DNA from: Rudanella paleaurantiibacter
Lineage (GTDB): Bacteria > Bacteroidota > Bacteroidia > Cytophagales > Spirosomataceae
Length of the DNA: 64,000 bases
Assembly (NCBI RefSeq): GCF_009184635.1
Contig: NZ_WELI01000003.1
Coordinates: 62,001 to 126,000, forward strand
Direction: 5' to 3'
Below are positions 1 through 9,160 of the stretch, one piece after another (the stretch's first letter is position 1; the number at the start of each line of letters is the position of its first letter). The notes under the pieces were generated by a model. That model worked only from the letters and a program-made list of their open reading frames with translations, was not told where the DNA came from and made no database searches. Made by a program: the position numbers and the translations under genes.

Positions 1-2444
1 AGAAACTGGGCGCTCTGCAACCCTACGACTATGTACTTTACCAGTACGAGCGCACGCGGGGCAACGCCCAGGACAGCACGAGCTTTGCTAACCAGTTTGG
101 CTCCAGCTTCGACACGCTGAGCAACTACCGCAACGCCCCGTTCATCGACTGGCAGGACCGGGTATTTGGCCGGAAAGCCATGTACCAGAACCACAACATT
201 TCGGTGAATGGCGGCAACCGCACCACCAATTACAACCTCAGCCTGACAAGCAATACCGAAGATGGTATCCTGCTCGAATCTGCGTTTGACCGGAAGCTGG
301 TCAACTTCAAGCTCGACCATACCGTGTCGGACAAGTTTAAAGTCGGTTTTGTGGCCCGTTACCTCGGCCAGCGCATCGACGGGGCCGGCACCACCAGCAG
401 TGGTACAGCGAGCACCAACCGGCTCCGGCACAGTATCCAGTACCAGCCGCTCGATTTGCCCCGGACGGGCGTCGACATCAACGAGTTCGACGAAGACTAC
501 TACAACTCGACCCGACTGAGCAACCCCGTGCTGCTGACCCAGGCCGAGTACCAGCGTCGGAACCAGAACGCAACCAACCTGAGCGGCTATTTCAGCTACC
601 AGTTTATCAAAGGGCTGACCCTGCGCGTAACGGCCGGATACGATAACAACAACAGCCGCGACGACCGTTTCTTCAGCAAGATTACAGCCACGGCCCGCAA
701 CTATGCCGCTCTGCCGGTAGCATCCATCGGAACCTCCAACCGCGTGACGCTAAACAACTCAAACGTACTGACGTACTCGCGCAAAGGTCTGGGTGGGCGG
801 CACGACCTCGACCTGCTGGTAGGTCAGGAGATTTTTGAAGTACGCGACCGGGCCACCGGCATCGAAACGCGCTATTTCCCGTCCGACATTCAGGCGCAGA
901 AAGCCCTCGCCAACATCAACCTGGGCTCGGCTCCAGCGGGGGCTATTCAGCCACTGCCTACCAGCTCGGAGTCGCGCAGTACGCTGCTCTCGTTTTTCGG
1001 GCGGGCCAATTACTCGATGGGCGATAAATACCTGGCTACCGTGACAATGCGGGCCGATGGCTCATCGAAATTTGCGACGGGGCAGCAATGGGGCTATTTC
1101 CCATCAGGCTCGCTGGCGTGGCGGTTCTCGCAGGAGAAGTTCATGGAGTCGCTCAAGTTCATCAACGACGGTAAGTTCCGCGTGAGCTACGGGGTAGCGG
1201 GTAACAACCGGATTGCCGACTTCCTCTACGCGCAGTTGTTCAACACCTCGGCGCAGTACGCCCTGGGCGAGTCGGTACTGCCAGGCTTTGCACCGGCCTC
1301 ACTGGCTCAACCCAACCTGACCTGGGAGACAACGCACTCGCGCAATATTGGTCTTGACCTGGGTCTGTGGGGTGGTCGGCTTCAGTTCTCGGCCGATGTG
1401 TACAACAACCGAACGAACAACCTGCTCGTTAACCTGCCCATCCCGTCGACGTCGGGCTACACCACCCAGATCAAAAACGTGGGCGCTACCTCAAACCGGG
1501 GGGTTGAGTTTCAGCTGAGCTCGACCGTGCTGCGGACTAAGGACTTCAACTGGTCGGCCAACTTCAACGTATCGTTCAACAAGAACCGGATCGAAGACCT
1601 CGGCCCCGTACAGCGGCAAACCACCTCGTCGGGCTGGCAGGGTTCCGACGGTGCCGACGACTATGTGTTGCAAGTGGGGCAGCCCGTGGGGCAGATGTAC
1701 GGTTTTATCACGGACGGTTTTTACAAAGTTGAGGACTTCAACTACAACGCAACCACCCGTACCTACACGCTCAAGGAAGGCGTACCCAACGGCACCGCTA
1801 TTTTTGGAACGCCCCAACCCGGCACGATCAAGCTCCGCGACCTGAACGGCGACGGTCAGATTCGGCTCGAAGACGACCGGACGGTGATTGGCGACGCCAA
1901 CCCGAAACACTTCGGCGGTTTCAACAACCAGTTTAGCTACAAGAACTTCGACGCAAGCATCTTCGTGAACTGGGTATTTGGCAACGACATTTACAACGCC
2001 AACAAGATTGAGCTGACCTCGGGCTTTTACCGCAACGTGAACATGCTCGATGTGATGGCGGGCCGCTGGCGCACCGTCAACGACCGGGGTGCCGTAGTCA
2101 CCGACCCCACCGAACTGGCAGCCCTGAACGCCAACGCGACCATCTGGCAGCCCATCACCAACAACCGGCCGTACCTGCACTCATGGGCGGTTGAAGATGG
2201 TTCGTTCCTGCGGGTCAACAACGTCACGTTGGGCTACACCGTACCCAAAGTGATTTTGACCAAGGTGCGTCTGCAAAACGCCCGTTTCTACGCCACAGTG
2301 AACAACCTGGCCACGCTGACCCGTTACTCGGGCTTCGACCCCGAGGTAAACGCCCGCCGGTTTAATCCGCTGACACCGGGCGTCGACTTTGCGGCCTACC
2401 CCCGCGCCCGGACGTACGTGTTTGGTGTCAACTTATCTTTTTAA
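1..2444 (+). CDS. SusC/RagA-type TonB-dependent outer-membrane transporter (5' end cut by window)
   Basis: The reading frame is open from base 3 to the stop at 2442-2444, so 813 codons of a protein that normally has about 1000 are present; the N-terminal plug and TonB box lie upstream of the window. The visible part is the SusC beta-barrel: it begins just before the family hallmark around FIDWQDRVF and NHNISVNGG, has many Asn/Tyr/aromatic beta strands, a DLNGDGQI loop near the C-terminus, and ends YVFGVNLSF with the terminal aromatic typical of outer-membrane barrels. It would import oligosaccharides across the outer membrane together with the SusD lipoprotein 132 bp downstream. Neighbouring pectate lyase and pectin esterase genes suggest pectin fragments as substrate (inference). 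Family assignment is firm; substrate is not. Confidence 0.95.
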   Translation, partial: KLGALQPYDYVLYQYERTRGNAQDSTSFANQFGSSFDTLSNYRNAPFIDWQDRVFGRKAMYQNHNISVNGGNRTTNYNLSLTSNTEDGILLESAFDRKLVNFKLDHTVSDKFKVGFVARYLGQRIDGAGTTSSGTASTNRLRHSIQYQPLDLPRTGVDINEFDEDYYNSTRLSNPVLLTQAEYQRRNQNATNLSGYFSYQFIKGLTLRVTAGYDNNNSRDDRFFSKITATARNYAALPVASIGTSNRVTLNNSNVLTYSRKGLGGRHDLDLLVGQEIFEVRDRATGIETRYFPSDIQAQKALANINLGSAPAGAIQPLPTSSESRSTLLSFFGRANYSMGDKYLATVTMRADGSSKFATGQQWGYFPSGSLAWRFSQEKFMESLKFINDGKFRVSYGVAGNNRIADFLYAQLFNTSAQYALGESVLPGFAPASLAQPNLTWETTHSRNIGLDLGLWGGRLQFSADVYNNRTNNLLVNLPIPSTSGYTTQIKNVGATSNRGVEFQLSSTVLRTKDFNWSANFNVSFNKNRIEDLGPVQRQTTSSGWQGSDGADDYVLQVGQPVGQMYGFITDGFYKVEDFNYNATTRTYTLKEGVPNGTAIFGTPQPGTIKLRDLNGDGQIRLEDDRTVIGDANPKHFGGFNNQFSYKNFDASIFVNWVFGNDIYNANKIELTSGFYRNVNMLDVMAGRWRTVNDRGAVVTDPTELAALNANATIWQPITNNRPYLHSWAVEDGSFLRVNNVTLGYTVPKVILTKVRLQNARFYATVNNLATLTRYSGFDPEVNARRFNPLTPGVDFAAYPRARTYVFGVNLSF

Positions 2445-2576
2445 CCAACGAACGAGCGATTGAACGAGTGCGGGCTGTAGCCGAAACGCGTCTTCCCAAC
2501 CTATGAAGTAACCCGTTTGCATTGGCGGCCGCACCCGCACTCATTCAGCCGTTTTCCGTTTACGTTCTGTTCCGAC

Positions 2577-4349
2577 ATGAAAAAGACATCTTTCTATAAA
2601 TCCATTGCCCTGGCTACGGCTCTTGCCGTTGGTGGCCTCACTGCCTGCCAGAAATACCTCGACGTAGCACCCATTTCGCAGTTCGACAACGAGGCCGTTT
2701 TCTCCGACGTAAGCAACGCCACGCTTGCGGTACTGGGTGCCTATGACCTACTCTCAGGCGACCCAACCTACGGGATTCGTATCAGTATGTATTACCCGTA
2801 CGATACCGACGAGATGATGACAAGCGGCTCGCTCGACAACGGTCGGCGGGGCATTGCCCGCTACAACCTGCTGGCTGGTAACACGGAGTTGGCCAGTTCG
2901 TGGAATGCCCTCTATCAGGGTATTGAGCGAGCCAACCTCTGCATTGCTCAAATCCCGAAAATGGCCCAGTACACCAACGGTACCGCTACCGAACAACGTG
3001 AACTCCGGCGGTTGCACGGCGAGGCCCTTACGCTGCGGGCGCAGTACTACCTCGAACTGATTCGGACCTGGGGCGACGTACCCGCGCCGATGACGCCCTC
3101 GTACACCCAAACGGACCTGTTTCTGGCCAAAGAAGACCGCGACAAGGTGTACGATAACCTGCTCGAAGACCTCCGCGTAGCCGCCGACATGTTGCCCTGG
3201 CGTACCGAGGCCGGTGCCCGCAACGAGCGCATTACCAAAGGAGCCGCCAAGGCGCTGCGTGCCCGCATGGCCCTCTACCGGGGTGGTTTCTCGCTTCGAC
3301 GCGACACCAAGCAGATGGAACGCCGGGCCGACTTTGCGAAATACTACCAGATTGCCCGCGACGAAACGTTTGCTATCATGCAGCGCCGGGATCAGCATAC
3401 GCTCAATGCCAACTTTGAAACCCTGTTCAAGCAGTTCGTCAACGGGATGCAACCCGACCCAGCCGGTGAAATTATGTTCGAGGTAGGCTCGGCTGGTGGG
3501 TCGGCTCAGTCGGACAGTAAGCTTGGGTATTACAATGGCCCCCGGCTCGATGCCGCTTCGCGCTTCGGTCAGGGTGGCGGGGGAATTAACCCCTTGCCGA
3601 CGTACTTCTACGCCTTCGACTCGACCGACACCCGCCGTGACGTGACCATCACGCTGTACCAGGTAGCGGCTAACAACAACAAAAGCCCCCAACGCCTAAC
3701 CACCATCACCGACGGTAAATTCCGGCGCGACTGGCGGGGTACGCTGCTGCCCGGCACGGCCCAGAACCTCGGCTACAACTGGCCCATTATCCGGTTTGCC
3801 GACGTACTGCTGATGTTTGCTGAAGCCGAAAACGAGCTTAAAAACGGCCCGACCGCCGAGGCCATTGCCGCCTTTGAGGAAGTACGCAAGCGGGCATTCC
3901 GGGGCAACCTCAACCGGGTAGGCACCACGCCCACCACCAAAGCGGCCTTTTTCGACGCCATCGTGAATGAGCGCTATCTGGAGTTTGGGGGCGAAGGTAT
4001 CCGTAAGTATGACCTTATCCGGTGGAACCTGCTCAAGACCAAAATCGACGAGGCCAAGGCCAACCTGACCGATCTGCAAAACGCCCGGGGCCGGTACGCC
4101 AACGTGCCGCAATACATCTACTGGCGGCAAAACGGAGAGGAGTATCAATTACTCAGCTCGCTTTACCGGCCCAGCCCATCGACCGGTCAGATTACCGGCT
4201 GGACCCGCGTCGACTGGCGGCAGAACGTAACCGCTACGTACATCACTTCCATTGCGCAGTATTTTACCCCCAACAAGACTGAGTTGTTTCCGATTAATCA
4301 GCAGGCACTCGATGCCAACCCCAATCTGAAACAGGATTATGGGTATTGA
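2577..4349 (+). CDS. SusD/RagB-type surface glycan-binding lipoprotein
   Basis: About 590 residues. An upstream in-frame start at 2517 exists, but the ATG at 2577 gives a clean lipoprotein signal peptide: MKKTSF, a hydrophobic stretch, then the lipobox LTAC with the lipidated Cys at residue 24, followed by QKYLDVAP, the classic SusD mature N-terminus. The tail has the SusD_RagB features RFADVLLMFAEAENEL, VNERYLEFGGEG, KYDLIRWN and ELFPINQQALDANPNLKQDYGY. It caps the SusC barrel and binds the glycan at the cell surface. Co-oriented with susC; its stop overlaps the alternative start of the pectate lyase gene, so the locus is probably one transcript. Confidence 0.95.
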   Translation: MKKTSFYKSIALATALAVGGLTACQKYLDVAPISQFDNEAVFSDVSNATLAVLGAYDLLSGDPTYGIRISMYYPYDTDEMMTSGSLDNGRRGIARYNLLAGNTELASSWNALYQGIERANLCIAQIPKMAQYTNGTATEQRELRRLHGEALTLRAQYYLELIRTWGDVPAPMTPSYTQTDLFLAKEDRDKVYDNLLEDLRVAADMLPWRTEAGARNERITKGAAKALRARMALYRGGFSLRRDTKQMERRADFAKYYQIARDETFAIMQRRDQHTLNANFETLFKQFVNGMQPDPAGEIMFEVGSAGGSAQSDSKLGYYNGPRLDAASRFGQGGGGINPLPTYFYAFDSTDTRRDVTITLYQVAANNNKSPQRLTTITDGKFRRDWRGTLLPGTAQNLGYNWPIIRFADVLLMFAEAENELKNGPTAEAIAAFEEVRKRAFRGNLNRVGTTPTTKAAFFDAIVNERYLEFGGEGIRKYDLIRWNLLKTKIDEAKANLTDLQNARGRYANVPQYIYWRQNGEEYQLLSSLYRPSPSTGQITGWTRVDWRQNVTATYITSIAQYFTPNKTELFPINQQALDANPNLKQDYGY

Positions 4350-5481
4350 TTCGGGAAAACAGGGAACCGGGATGAACAGCACACGAAATCGCCAAACGCG
4401 TGGGGCAACAGTAGGGAGGTTGGAAACCGGGCGTTTCTGGCGTACCTCGTGGCTGGTCTTTCTCGGTCCCTTGTTTCTCTTAGGCTGTTGTCTGCCCAGA
4501 GGAGCATCTGCCCAGCCCACTGTAGATACGGTGGCTGAGCGGATGCTCCTTTACCAGCGAGCCAACGGCGGATGGCCACAACCGGGAGGTAACCGGATCG
4601 ACTACGACAAACCGTTGAGCGAAGCGGCCCGGAAAGCCCTGACTGCCGAACGCGACCAGCTCGACACGACCATTGACGACGGCGCTACTACCCGCGAGAT
4701 AAACTACCTCGTGAGTGCCTACGCGAAAACGGGAAACACAGCCTACCTACAGGCGGCCGAACGGGGTATCGCCTTTCTGCTTTCGGCTCAGAACCGGGCG
4801 GGTGGGTGGCCCCAGTTTTATCCTGATTCGAGTAAGTACCGGGGGCAGATTACCTACAACGATGGGGCGATGATTGATGTGCTCTGGGTGATGCACCGCA
4901 CCGCGACCGGTCAGCATGGCTTCGACCGGGTCTCGCCCCGGTTTGTGCCTCAGGCCAAAGCAGCCATAGACCGGGGAATTTCATGCATTCTGAACACCCA
5001 ATACCGGCAGGGGAACAAACTCACGGTCTGGTGCGCGCAACACGACCGCCGGACCCTTCTGCCGACCAAAGCCCGGGCGTTTGAACTCCCTTCGCTGAGC
5101 GGTAGCGAGTCGGTCGGGATTGTGCAGTTTCTGATGCAGCAAGACAACCCCTCACCCGACGTCAAAACGGCCATTCGGTCGGCGGTGGCCTGGTTTGAGC
5201 AAGTTAAGCTGGTAGGCATCGCCGTAAAAACGGTCAGTGATCCAAACCAGCCGTCGGGCCGCGATCAGGTTGTTGTCCCTGATTCGGGCTCAACACTTTG
5301 GGCCCGTTTCTACGATCTGGACACAAACCGGCCGTTTTTTACAGGCCGCGACAGTGTGAAAAAATATAAACTGGCCGACATCGAGAACGAACGACGCGTT
5401 GGCTACGGCTGGTATGGAACCTGGCCCGCCCGATTGCTGGCCAAAGACTACCCAAACTGGGTGAAAAAATGGGGAAATTGA
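4339..5481 (+). CDS. pelA: Secreted pectate lyase, polysaccharide lyase family 10 type
   Basis: 380 residues from ATG 4339, which overlaps the susD stop by 11 bp; a second ATG at 4372 is equally plausible. Either start leaves a long basic N-terminus followed by a hydrophobic signal segment ending GASA|QP. Family-typical blocks: NGGWPQPG, DDGATTREINYL, AGGWPQFYPDS, ITYNDGAM, VWCAQHD, RAFELPSLSGSES, WARFYDLDTNRPFF and the C-terminal GYGWYGTWP. These match the PelA/PL10 alpha/alpha-toroid lyases that cleave polygalacturonate by calcium-assisted beta-elimination. It is translationally close to the pectin esterase that follows (13-bp overlap), consistent with joint demethylation and cleavage of pectin. 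Confidence 0.93.
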   Translation: MGIDSGKQGTGMNSTRNRQTRGATVGRLETGRFWRTSWLVFLGPLFLLGCCLPRGASAQPTVDTVAERMLLYQRANGGWPQPGGNRIDYDKPLSEAARKALTAERDQLDTTIDDGATTREINYLVSAYAKTGNTAYLQAAERGIAFLLSAQNRAGGWPQFYPDSSKYRGQITYNDGAMIDVLWVMHRTATGQHGFDRVSPRFVPQAKAAIDRGISCILNTQYRQGNKLTVWCAQHDRRTLLPTKARAFELPSLSGSESVGIVQFLMQQDNPSPDVKTAIRSAVAWFEQVKLVGIAVKTVSDPNQPSGRDQVVVPDSGSTLWARFYDLDTNRPFFTGRDSVKKYKLADIENERRVGYGWYGTWPARLLAKDYPNWVKKWGN

Positions 5482-6482
5482 TACGTAACCGCCTGCCTGG
5501 CGCAATCTGGATTTTAGGTCTGAGCCTGCTGCTCGCATCGGTCAGCTATGCCCAGAAAAAACGGATCACGGTAGCACAGGATGGCTCTGGCGACTACCGC
5601 ACCGTGCAGGAAGCCCTTAGCACCGTGCCGGCCAACAACCGAAGCCCGATCACCATTTTGATCAAAAAGGGCGTTTACAAAGAGAAACTCACCCTCGACT
5701 CCACCCAGCATTTTGTCACGCTGATTGGGGAAGACAAGCAGAGCACCATTCTCACCTACGACGATTTTTCGGGCCGTACCGTCACCCTGCCGTCGGGGGT
5801 TTCACAAAAGCTGACGACCTCCACCTCGGGCTCGTTTTACATCTTCGGCAACGATTTTCGGGCCGAAAACCTCACGTTCGAAAATACCGCCGGGCCCGTG
5901 GGGCAAGCGGTTGCGGCCTTCGTTACCGGCGACCGGGTGGTGTTTGTCAACTGCCGCTTTCTGGGCTTTCAGGATACGCTGTACACGGGCAGCCCGCGCC
6001 ACTGGGGGCGGCAGTATTACAAGGATTGCTATATCGAAGGCACCACCGATTTTATCTTCGGTTCGGCTACAGCGATCTTCGACCATTGCACCATTTTCAG
6101 CAAAAAAGGGGGTCAGTATGTGACAGCCGCATCGACGCCCGAAAACCAGCCGGTTGGGTATGTGTTTGTGAACTGTACTCTCACCGGCAATGCCCCAACG
6201 GGCACCGTATATCTGGGCCGTCCGTGGCGCAACTTTGCCAAAACGGTATTCATCAACAGCCAATTGGGCGAGCATATCCACCCGGCGGGCTGGCATAACT
6301 GGAACAAACCCGAGGCCGAGAAGACAACCGTTTACGCCGAGTACAACTCCAAAGGGCCGGGTGCCACCCCGCAGCAACGGACCCCGTGGACGAAACAACT
6401 GACCTCCGCCGAAGCGGATGGGTACCGACCGAAGGCCGTGTTTGGGGGCGATACCCGCTGGATGAAAGCCCGCCGTCGGTGA
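5469..6482 (+). CDS. Secreted pectin methylesterase, carbohydrate esterase family 8
   Basis: 337 residues, normal for the family. The signal peptide runs to about residue 28 (VSYA|QKK). The right-handed beta-helix is recognisable from ITVAQDGSGDYRTVQEAL at the start, and the pectinesterase signatures are all present: GVYKE, GQAVA, QDTLY, DFIFGSA (catalytic Asp) and LGRPW (Arg). It removes methyl groups from homogalacturonan, making it a better substrate for the lyase encoded just upstream. ATG 5469 lies inside the end of the lyase gene, indicating coupling in the same operon. Confidence 0.95.
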   Translation: MGKLIRNRLPGAIWILGLSLLLASVSYAQKKRITVAQDGSGDYRTVQEALSTVPANNRSPITILIKKGVYKEKLTLDSTQHFVTLIGEDKQSTILTYDDFSGRTVTLPSGVSQKLTTSTSGSFYIFGNDFRAENLTFENTAGPVGQAVAAFVTGDRVVFVNCRFLGFQDTLYTGSPRHWGRQYYKDCYIEGTTDFIFGSATAIFDHCTIFSKKGGQYVTAASTPENQPVGYVFVNCTLTGNAPTGTVYLGRPWRNFAKTVFINSQLGEHIHPAGWHNWNKPEAEKTTVYAEYNSKGPGATPQQRTPWTKQLTSAEADGYRPKAVFGGDTRWMKARRR

Positions 6483-6565
6483 GCAACCCCGTTCCGTTTA
6501 CGGGCCTGTATGGGCCATTCAGCGTCTAAAACCATTTTTTGCCCGGCTGCTCACGCACGAAGCCG

Positions 6566-6573
6566 TATATTTG
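6566..6573 (+). promoter_or_regulatory. Bacteroidota -7 promoter element for proB
   Basis: TATATTTG matches the Bacteroidota -7 consensus TAnnTTTG. A TTTG that could serve as the -33 element ends at 6541, 24 bases upstream. The proB ATG lies only five bases after the motif, so the transcript would be leaderless or nearly so. The motif match is seen; promoter activity is inferred. Confidence 0.55.
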
Positions 6574-6578
6574 CGGGC

Positions 6579-7613
6579 ATGACGAAACCAGTACTTGTTT
6601 TAAAATTCGGAACCGCGTCCATTACCAAACCCACGGGCGAGCTCAACGAGCCCGTCATGGTCGACATTGCCCGGCAGGTAGCTGCCCTTACCCCCCATTA
6701 CCGCATTGTACTGGTCTCGTCGGGCGCGGTGGGTGCGGGCAAATCGTTTATCCGCAATTATCAGGGCGACATTACCCAGCGTAAGGCAGCCGCAGCCGTG
6801 GGCAACCTGCTTTTGCTCAATATTTACAGTCGCTTTTTCGGGGTTTACGGCGTGCGGATTGCCCAGAGCCTCTGCGAACGTCATCACTTTGCCCACCGCG
6901 ATCAGTTTCTGCAACTGAAACAAACCTACGACGAGCTGTGGGCCAACGATATTATCCCGATTGCGAACGAAAATGACGTGGTGAGCAGCCGGGAACTGAA
7001 GTTTTCGGACAACGACGAACTGGCCACCCTGCTCGCCGTTGGGTTCGGAGCACAGGCATTGCTGCTCTGCACCTCCGTCGGGGGCTTGCTCGATACCGAG
7101 GGGCAGATTATACGGCACGTACCCACCCTCGACGAATCGGTGTTCCGGGTTGTCCGCACCGACAAGTCGTCGTTGGGTCTGGGTGGTATGTCGTCGAAGC
7201 TAACGTTTGCCAAACTCGCCACCCGACTCGGCGTGCCCGTGGTTATTTTTGGGTTGAACGAGCCCGACGGAATTCAGAAAGCCGTAGCGGGGCAAATCGG
7301 GACGCGGTTCGATGCGCAACCGGCTGGTTTATCGGCCCGCAACCGGTGGCTCGGTAGTGGTAGCCTTGCGGTGGGTCAGCTTCAGGTCGATGCGGGGGCC
7401 GTGCGGGCGCTCCAACGTCGGAGTAGCCTACTGGCGGTGGGTGTGGGTCAGGTCCGGGGCGAATTTGAAGCGGGTGAAGTAGTTGAAATTCTCGACCCCG
7501 AGGGGCAGGTTGTTGCCGTAGCCAAAGCCCGCTTATCATCAGAGGTACTCGTTCAAAACCTACAGCAACAAAACGTGGAAGTTGCCCATGCCAATGACAT
7601 TGTGTTGTTGTGA
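6579..7613 (+). CDS. proB: Glutamate 5-kinase
   Basis: 344 residues from ATG 6579, chosen over an upstream start at 6510 because MTKPVLVLKFGTASIT is the conserved N-terminus and a -7 promoter motif ends just before it. The amino-acid kinase fold is shown by VLVSSGAVGAG, NENDVVSS, FSDNDELATLLA and GGMSSKLTFA. The last 80 or so residues look like the PUA domain usual in bacterial ProB. It phosphorylates glutamate with ATP in the first step of proline synthesis. The usual partner proA (glutamate-5-semialdehyde dehydrogenase) is not next to it. Confidence 0.93.
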   Translation: MTKPVLVLKFGTASITKPTGELNEPVMVDIARQVAALTPHYRIVLVSSGAVGAGKSFIRNYQGDITQRKAAAAVGNLLLLNIYSRFFGVYGVRIAQSLCERHHFAHRDQFLQLKQTYDELWANDIIPIANENDVVSSRELKFSDNDELATLLAVGFGAQALLLCTSVGGLLDTEGQIIRHVPTLDESVFRVVRTDKSSLGLGGMSSKLTFAKLATRLGVPVVIFGLNEPDGIQKAVAGQIGTRFDAQPAGLSARNRWLGSGSLAVGQLQVDAGAVRALQRRSSLLAVGVGQVRGEFEAGEVVEILDPEGQVVAVAKARLSSEVLVQNLQQQNVEVAHANDIVLL

Positions 7614-7725
7614 TATCCTACCCTTCCCTCCCTTTAACCCGCTTTTAACTCACCCTTAATATCCATTTAAAGGTTAGTATAGAGATTTGGAGTCGGGTTG
7701 GCTTTGTGTCAACCAAACTCTACGT

Positions 7726-8127
7726 ATGGAAACCTCTGTTCTGATCGTATCTGCTTTCGCCAGCCTGGTGGTTCCGTGGCTGCAAACGCGAGGGCGGGCC
7801 TTTTTCGAAGTGTTTGTGCATCTGCTGGTTACCCTTACGGTTGGCTCACTTGCCATCCGGGCACTGAGTGGCGGGGGCATGCTTCTGATTCCGTTTATGG
7901 AAAACTGGCCCCACTCGCCCCTGATGCACCTGAGTCACTTGCGGGTGTATAGCATGTTGGCCATCAGCCTGACCACTCTTTTCACCGTTTTTGCTTTAGA
8001 CCGCCGACTGATCTGGATGCTACCCAGCCCAGCCGGCCATTCGCAACCGTTTGTCAGCACACCGGCCTCCTGCCTGTTTGGTATCTGGTTTCACGTTGCA
8101 GCCGTTTGCTTTCTGGCACTGGCGTAG
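7726..8127 (+). CDS. Small integral membrane protein of unknown function
   Basis: 133 residues from ATG 7726 (an upstream start at 7687 would add 13 non-hydrophobic residues). Three or four hydrophobic stretches are visible, roughly residues 3-17, 30-55, 75-93 and 115-133, so it is probably an inner-membrane protein. No motif is recognised. It stands alone between proB and a convergent lipoprotein gene. Codon use resembles its neighbours. Confidence 0.6.
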   Translation: METSVLIVSAFASLVVPWLQTRGRAFFEVFVHLLVTLTVGSLAIRALSGGGMLLIPFMENWPHSPLMHLSHLRVYSMLAISLTTLFTVFALDRRLIWMLPSPAGHSQPFVSTPASCLFGIWFHVAAVCFLALA

Positions 8128-8196
8128 GTGAAGGATTGAGTGGTAATAGAATGGATAATGGACAGTGCAGGATGAATAATGGGCAAGCCGATAATT

Positions 8197-8292
8197 AATT
8201 AGCGCGCGGATGGCACAGATTAAGCTGATCTTCGCAGATCAATCAAAGTAATCAGTGTGTATCTGCCCGATCCGCGTTATCCGCGTGCTATT
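8197..8292. repeat. Inverted-repeat interspersed element in intergenic region
   Basis: The ends AATTAGCGCGCGGAT (8197-8211) and ATCCGCGTGCTATT (8279-8292) are near-complementary, and the interior carries GCAGATCAATC and TGATCTTCGCAGATC-type segments that also pair imperfectly. The text of the element (CGCGGAT..., ATCCGCGTTATCCGCGT) resembles a family of short interspersed repeats I have seen in many Bacteroidota genomes. It has no coding potential. Confidence 0.55.
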
Positions 8293-8332
8293 GACTGTCC
8301 AGCACTGAGGTACACACTCTATTGTACCCCAC

Positions 8333-9025
8333 CTATTTCCAGATCACCTCCGACGTTGCCAGCGCAGCCGCAGCCATCAGGGCCAGGCCAATAGCCCCTG
8401 TGGCAAGTAGAATACCGCTCATAGCCCACCCTTTCCCCCGAAACTCGTCGCGTCGGCGGGTTAGTTTGGCCAGCCCAGCCACACCCAGCAGAATGGATGC
8501 CAGCGGCACCATTATAGCCAAAACCCACACAAACCCCGACGCCGTACCGAACAGCACCAGCCCCTGCGACAGGATGCCGCCCACAACCGAGGCTTTGGCT
8601 AAGCCCGGCACCCGACGTTTGGCGGTGGGCACGGGCACTTCATGTCGGGGGGCAAACTCCGTAACCGTCGGGTTGCTTTTCACGCTCCACTCCCGAAGCC
8701 AGGCCGCCCGTTTCGGCTCGCGGGCCTCGGGGTTGCGTACATGATGCGCTTTAGGGTGGTAGGCCATCGGATTGGCAGGGCCTTCGTTTGCTGACGGAGC
8801 TACGGCCACAACAGCCGGGGAGGCTTGGGCAGGTTGGGCGGTACCGGGCAGGGTGTCGGCCGCAATTAGCCCGGCTTCTTGCCGCTCCGCTGGCAGTCGG
8901 CTATGGGCCACGCGCTCATGCTGAATCAGGGCGTAGTGGGTTGGTCGGCAGCCCACCGCGATCATGCCAAGGCCGATCGTTGCCAGACATGTAGCCATGC
9001 GGGCAAGAGCAGGAAAGGAAAGCAT
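8333..9025 (-). CDS. Lipoprotein with C-terminal two-helix membrane region (DUF4190-like)
   Basis: 230 residues. The N-terminus MLSFPALARMATCLATIGLGMIAVGC carries a signal peptide with a lipobox-like AVGC. Residues about 30-130 are Pro/Ala/His-rich and low in predicted structure. Residues about 140-225 hold two hydrophobic helices flanking KLTRRRDEFRGKGWAMSGI, the arrangement of DUF4190-type small membrane domains (helix, cytoplasmic basic loop with GKG.A, helix). Function unknown. It is convergent with the preceding gene and divergent from nusB. Confidence 0.65.
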   Translation of the reverse strand: MLSFPALARMATCLATIGLGMIAVGCRPTHYALIQHERVAHSRLPAERQEAGLIAADTLPGTAQPAQASPAVVAVAPSANEGPANPMAYHPKAHHVRNPEAREPKRAAWLREWSVKSNPTVTEFAPRHEVPVPTAKRRVPGLAKASVVGGILSQGLVLFGTASGFVWVLAIMVPLASILLGVAGLAKLTRRRDEFRGKGWAMSGILLATGAIGLALMAAAALATSEVIWK

Positions 9026-9160
9026 GCAGAAGTATAGTTTTACAATAGGTTAGTATACAAGACGGTTTTCGTTGGGAAAACTACCAAAAGCGCCCTAATT
9101 TTGCAACGATTTTGTAATAGTTCTTTTTCTTATCGGTAGAGTTAATAGGATTTAGGCGGG

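Noticed and set aside
1491-2180. Minus-strand frame of 229 codons inside susC
   Set aside because: Shadow of the SusC barrel; composition follows the opposite codons.
2754-3692. Minus-strand frame of 312 codons inside susD
   Set aside because: Shadow of the SusD coding strand, no independent evidence.
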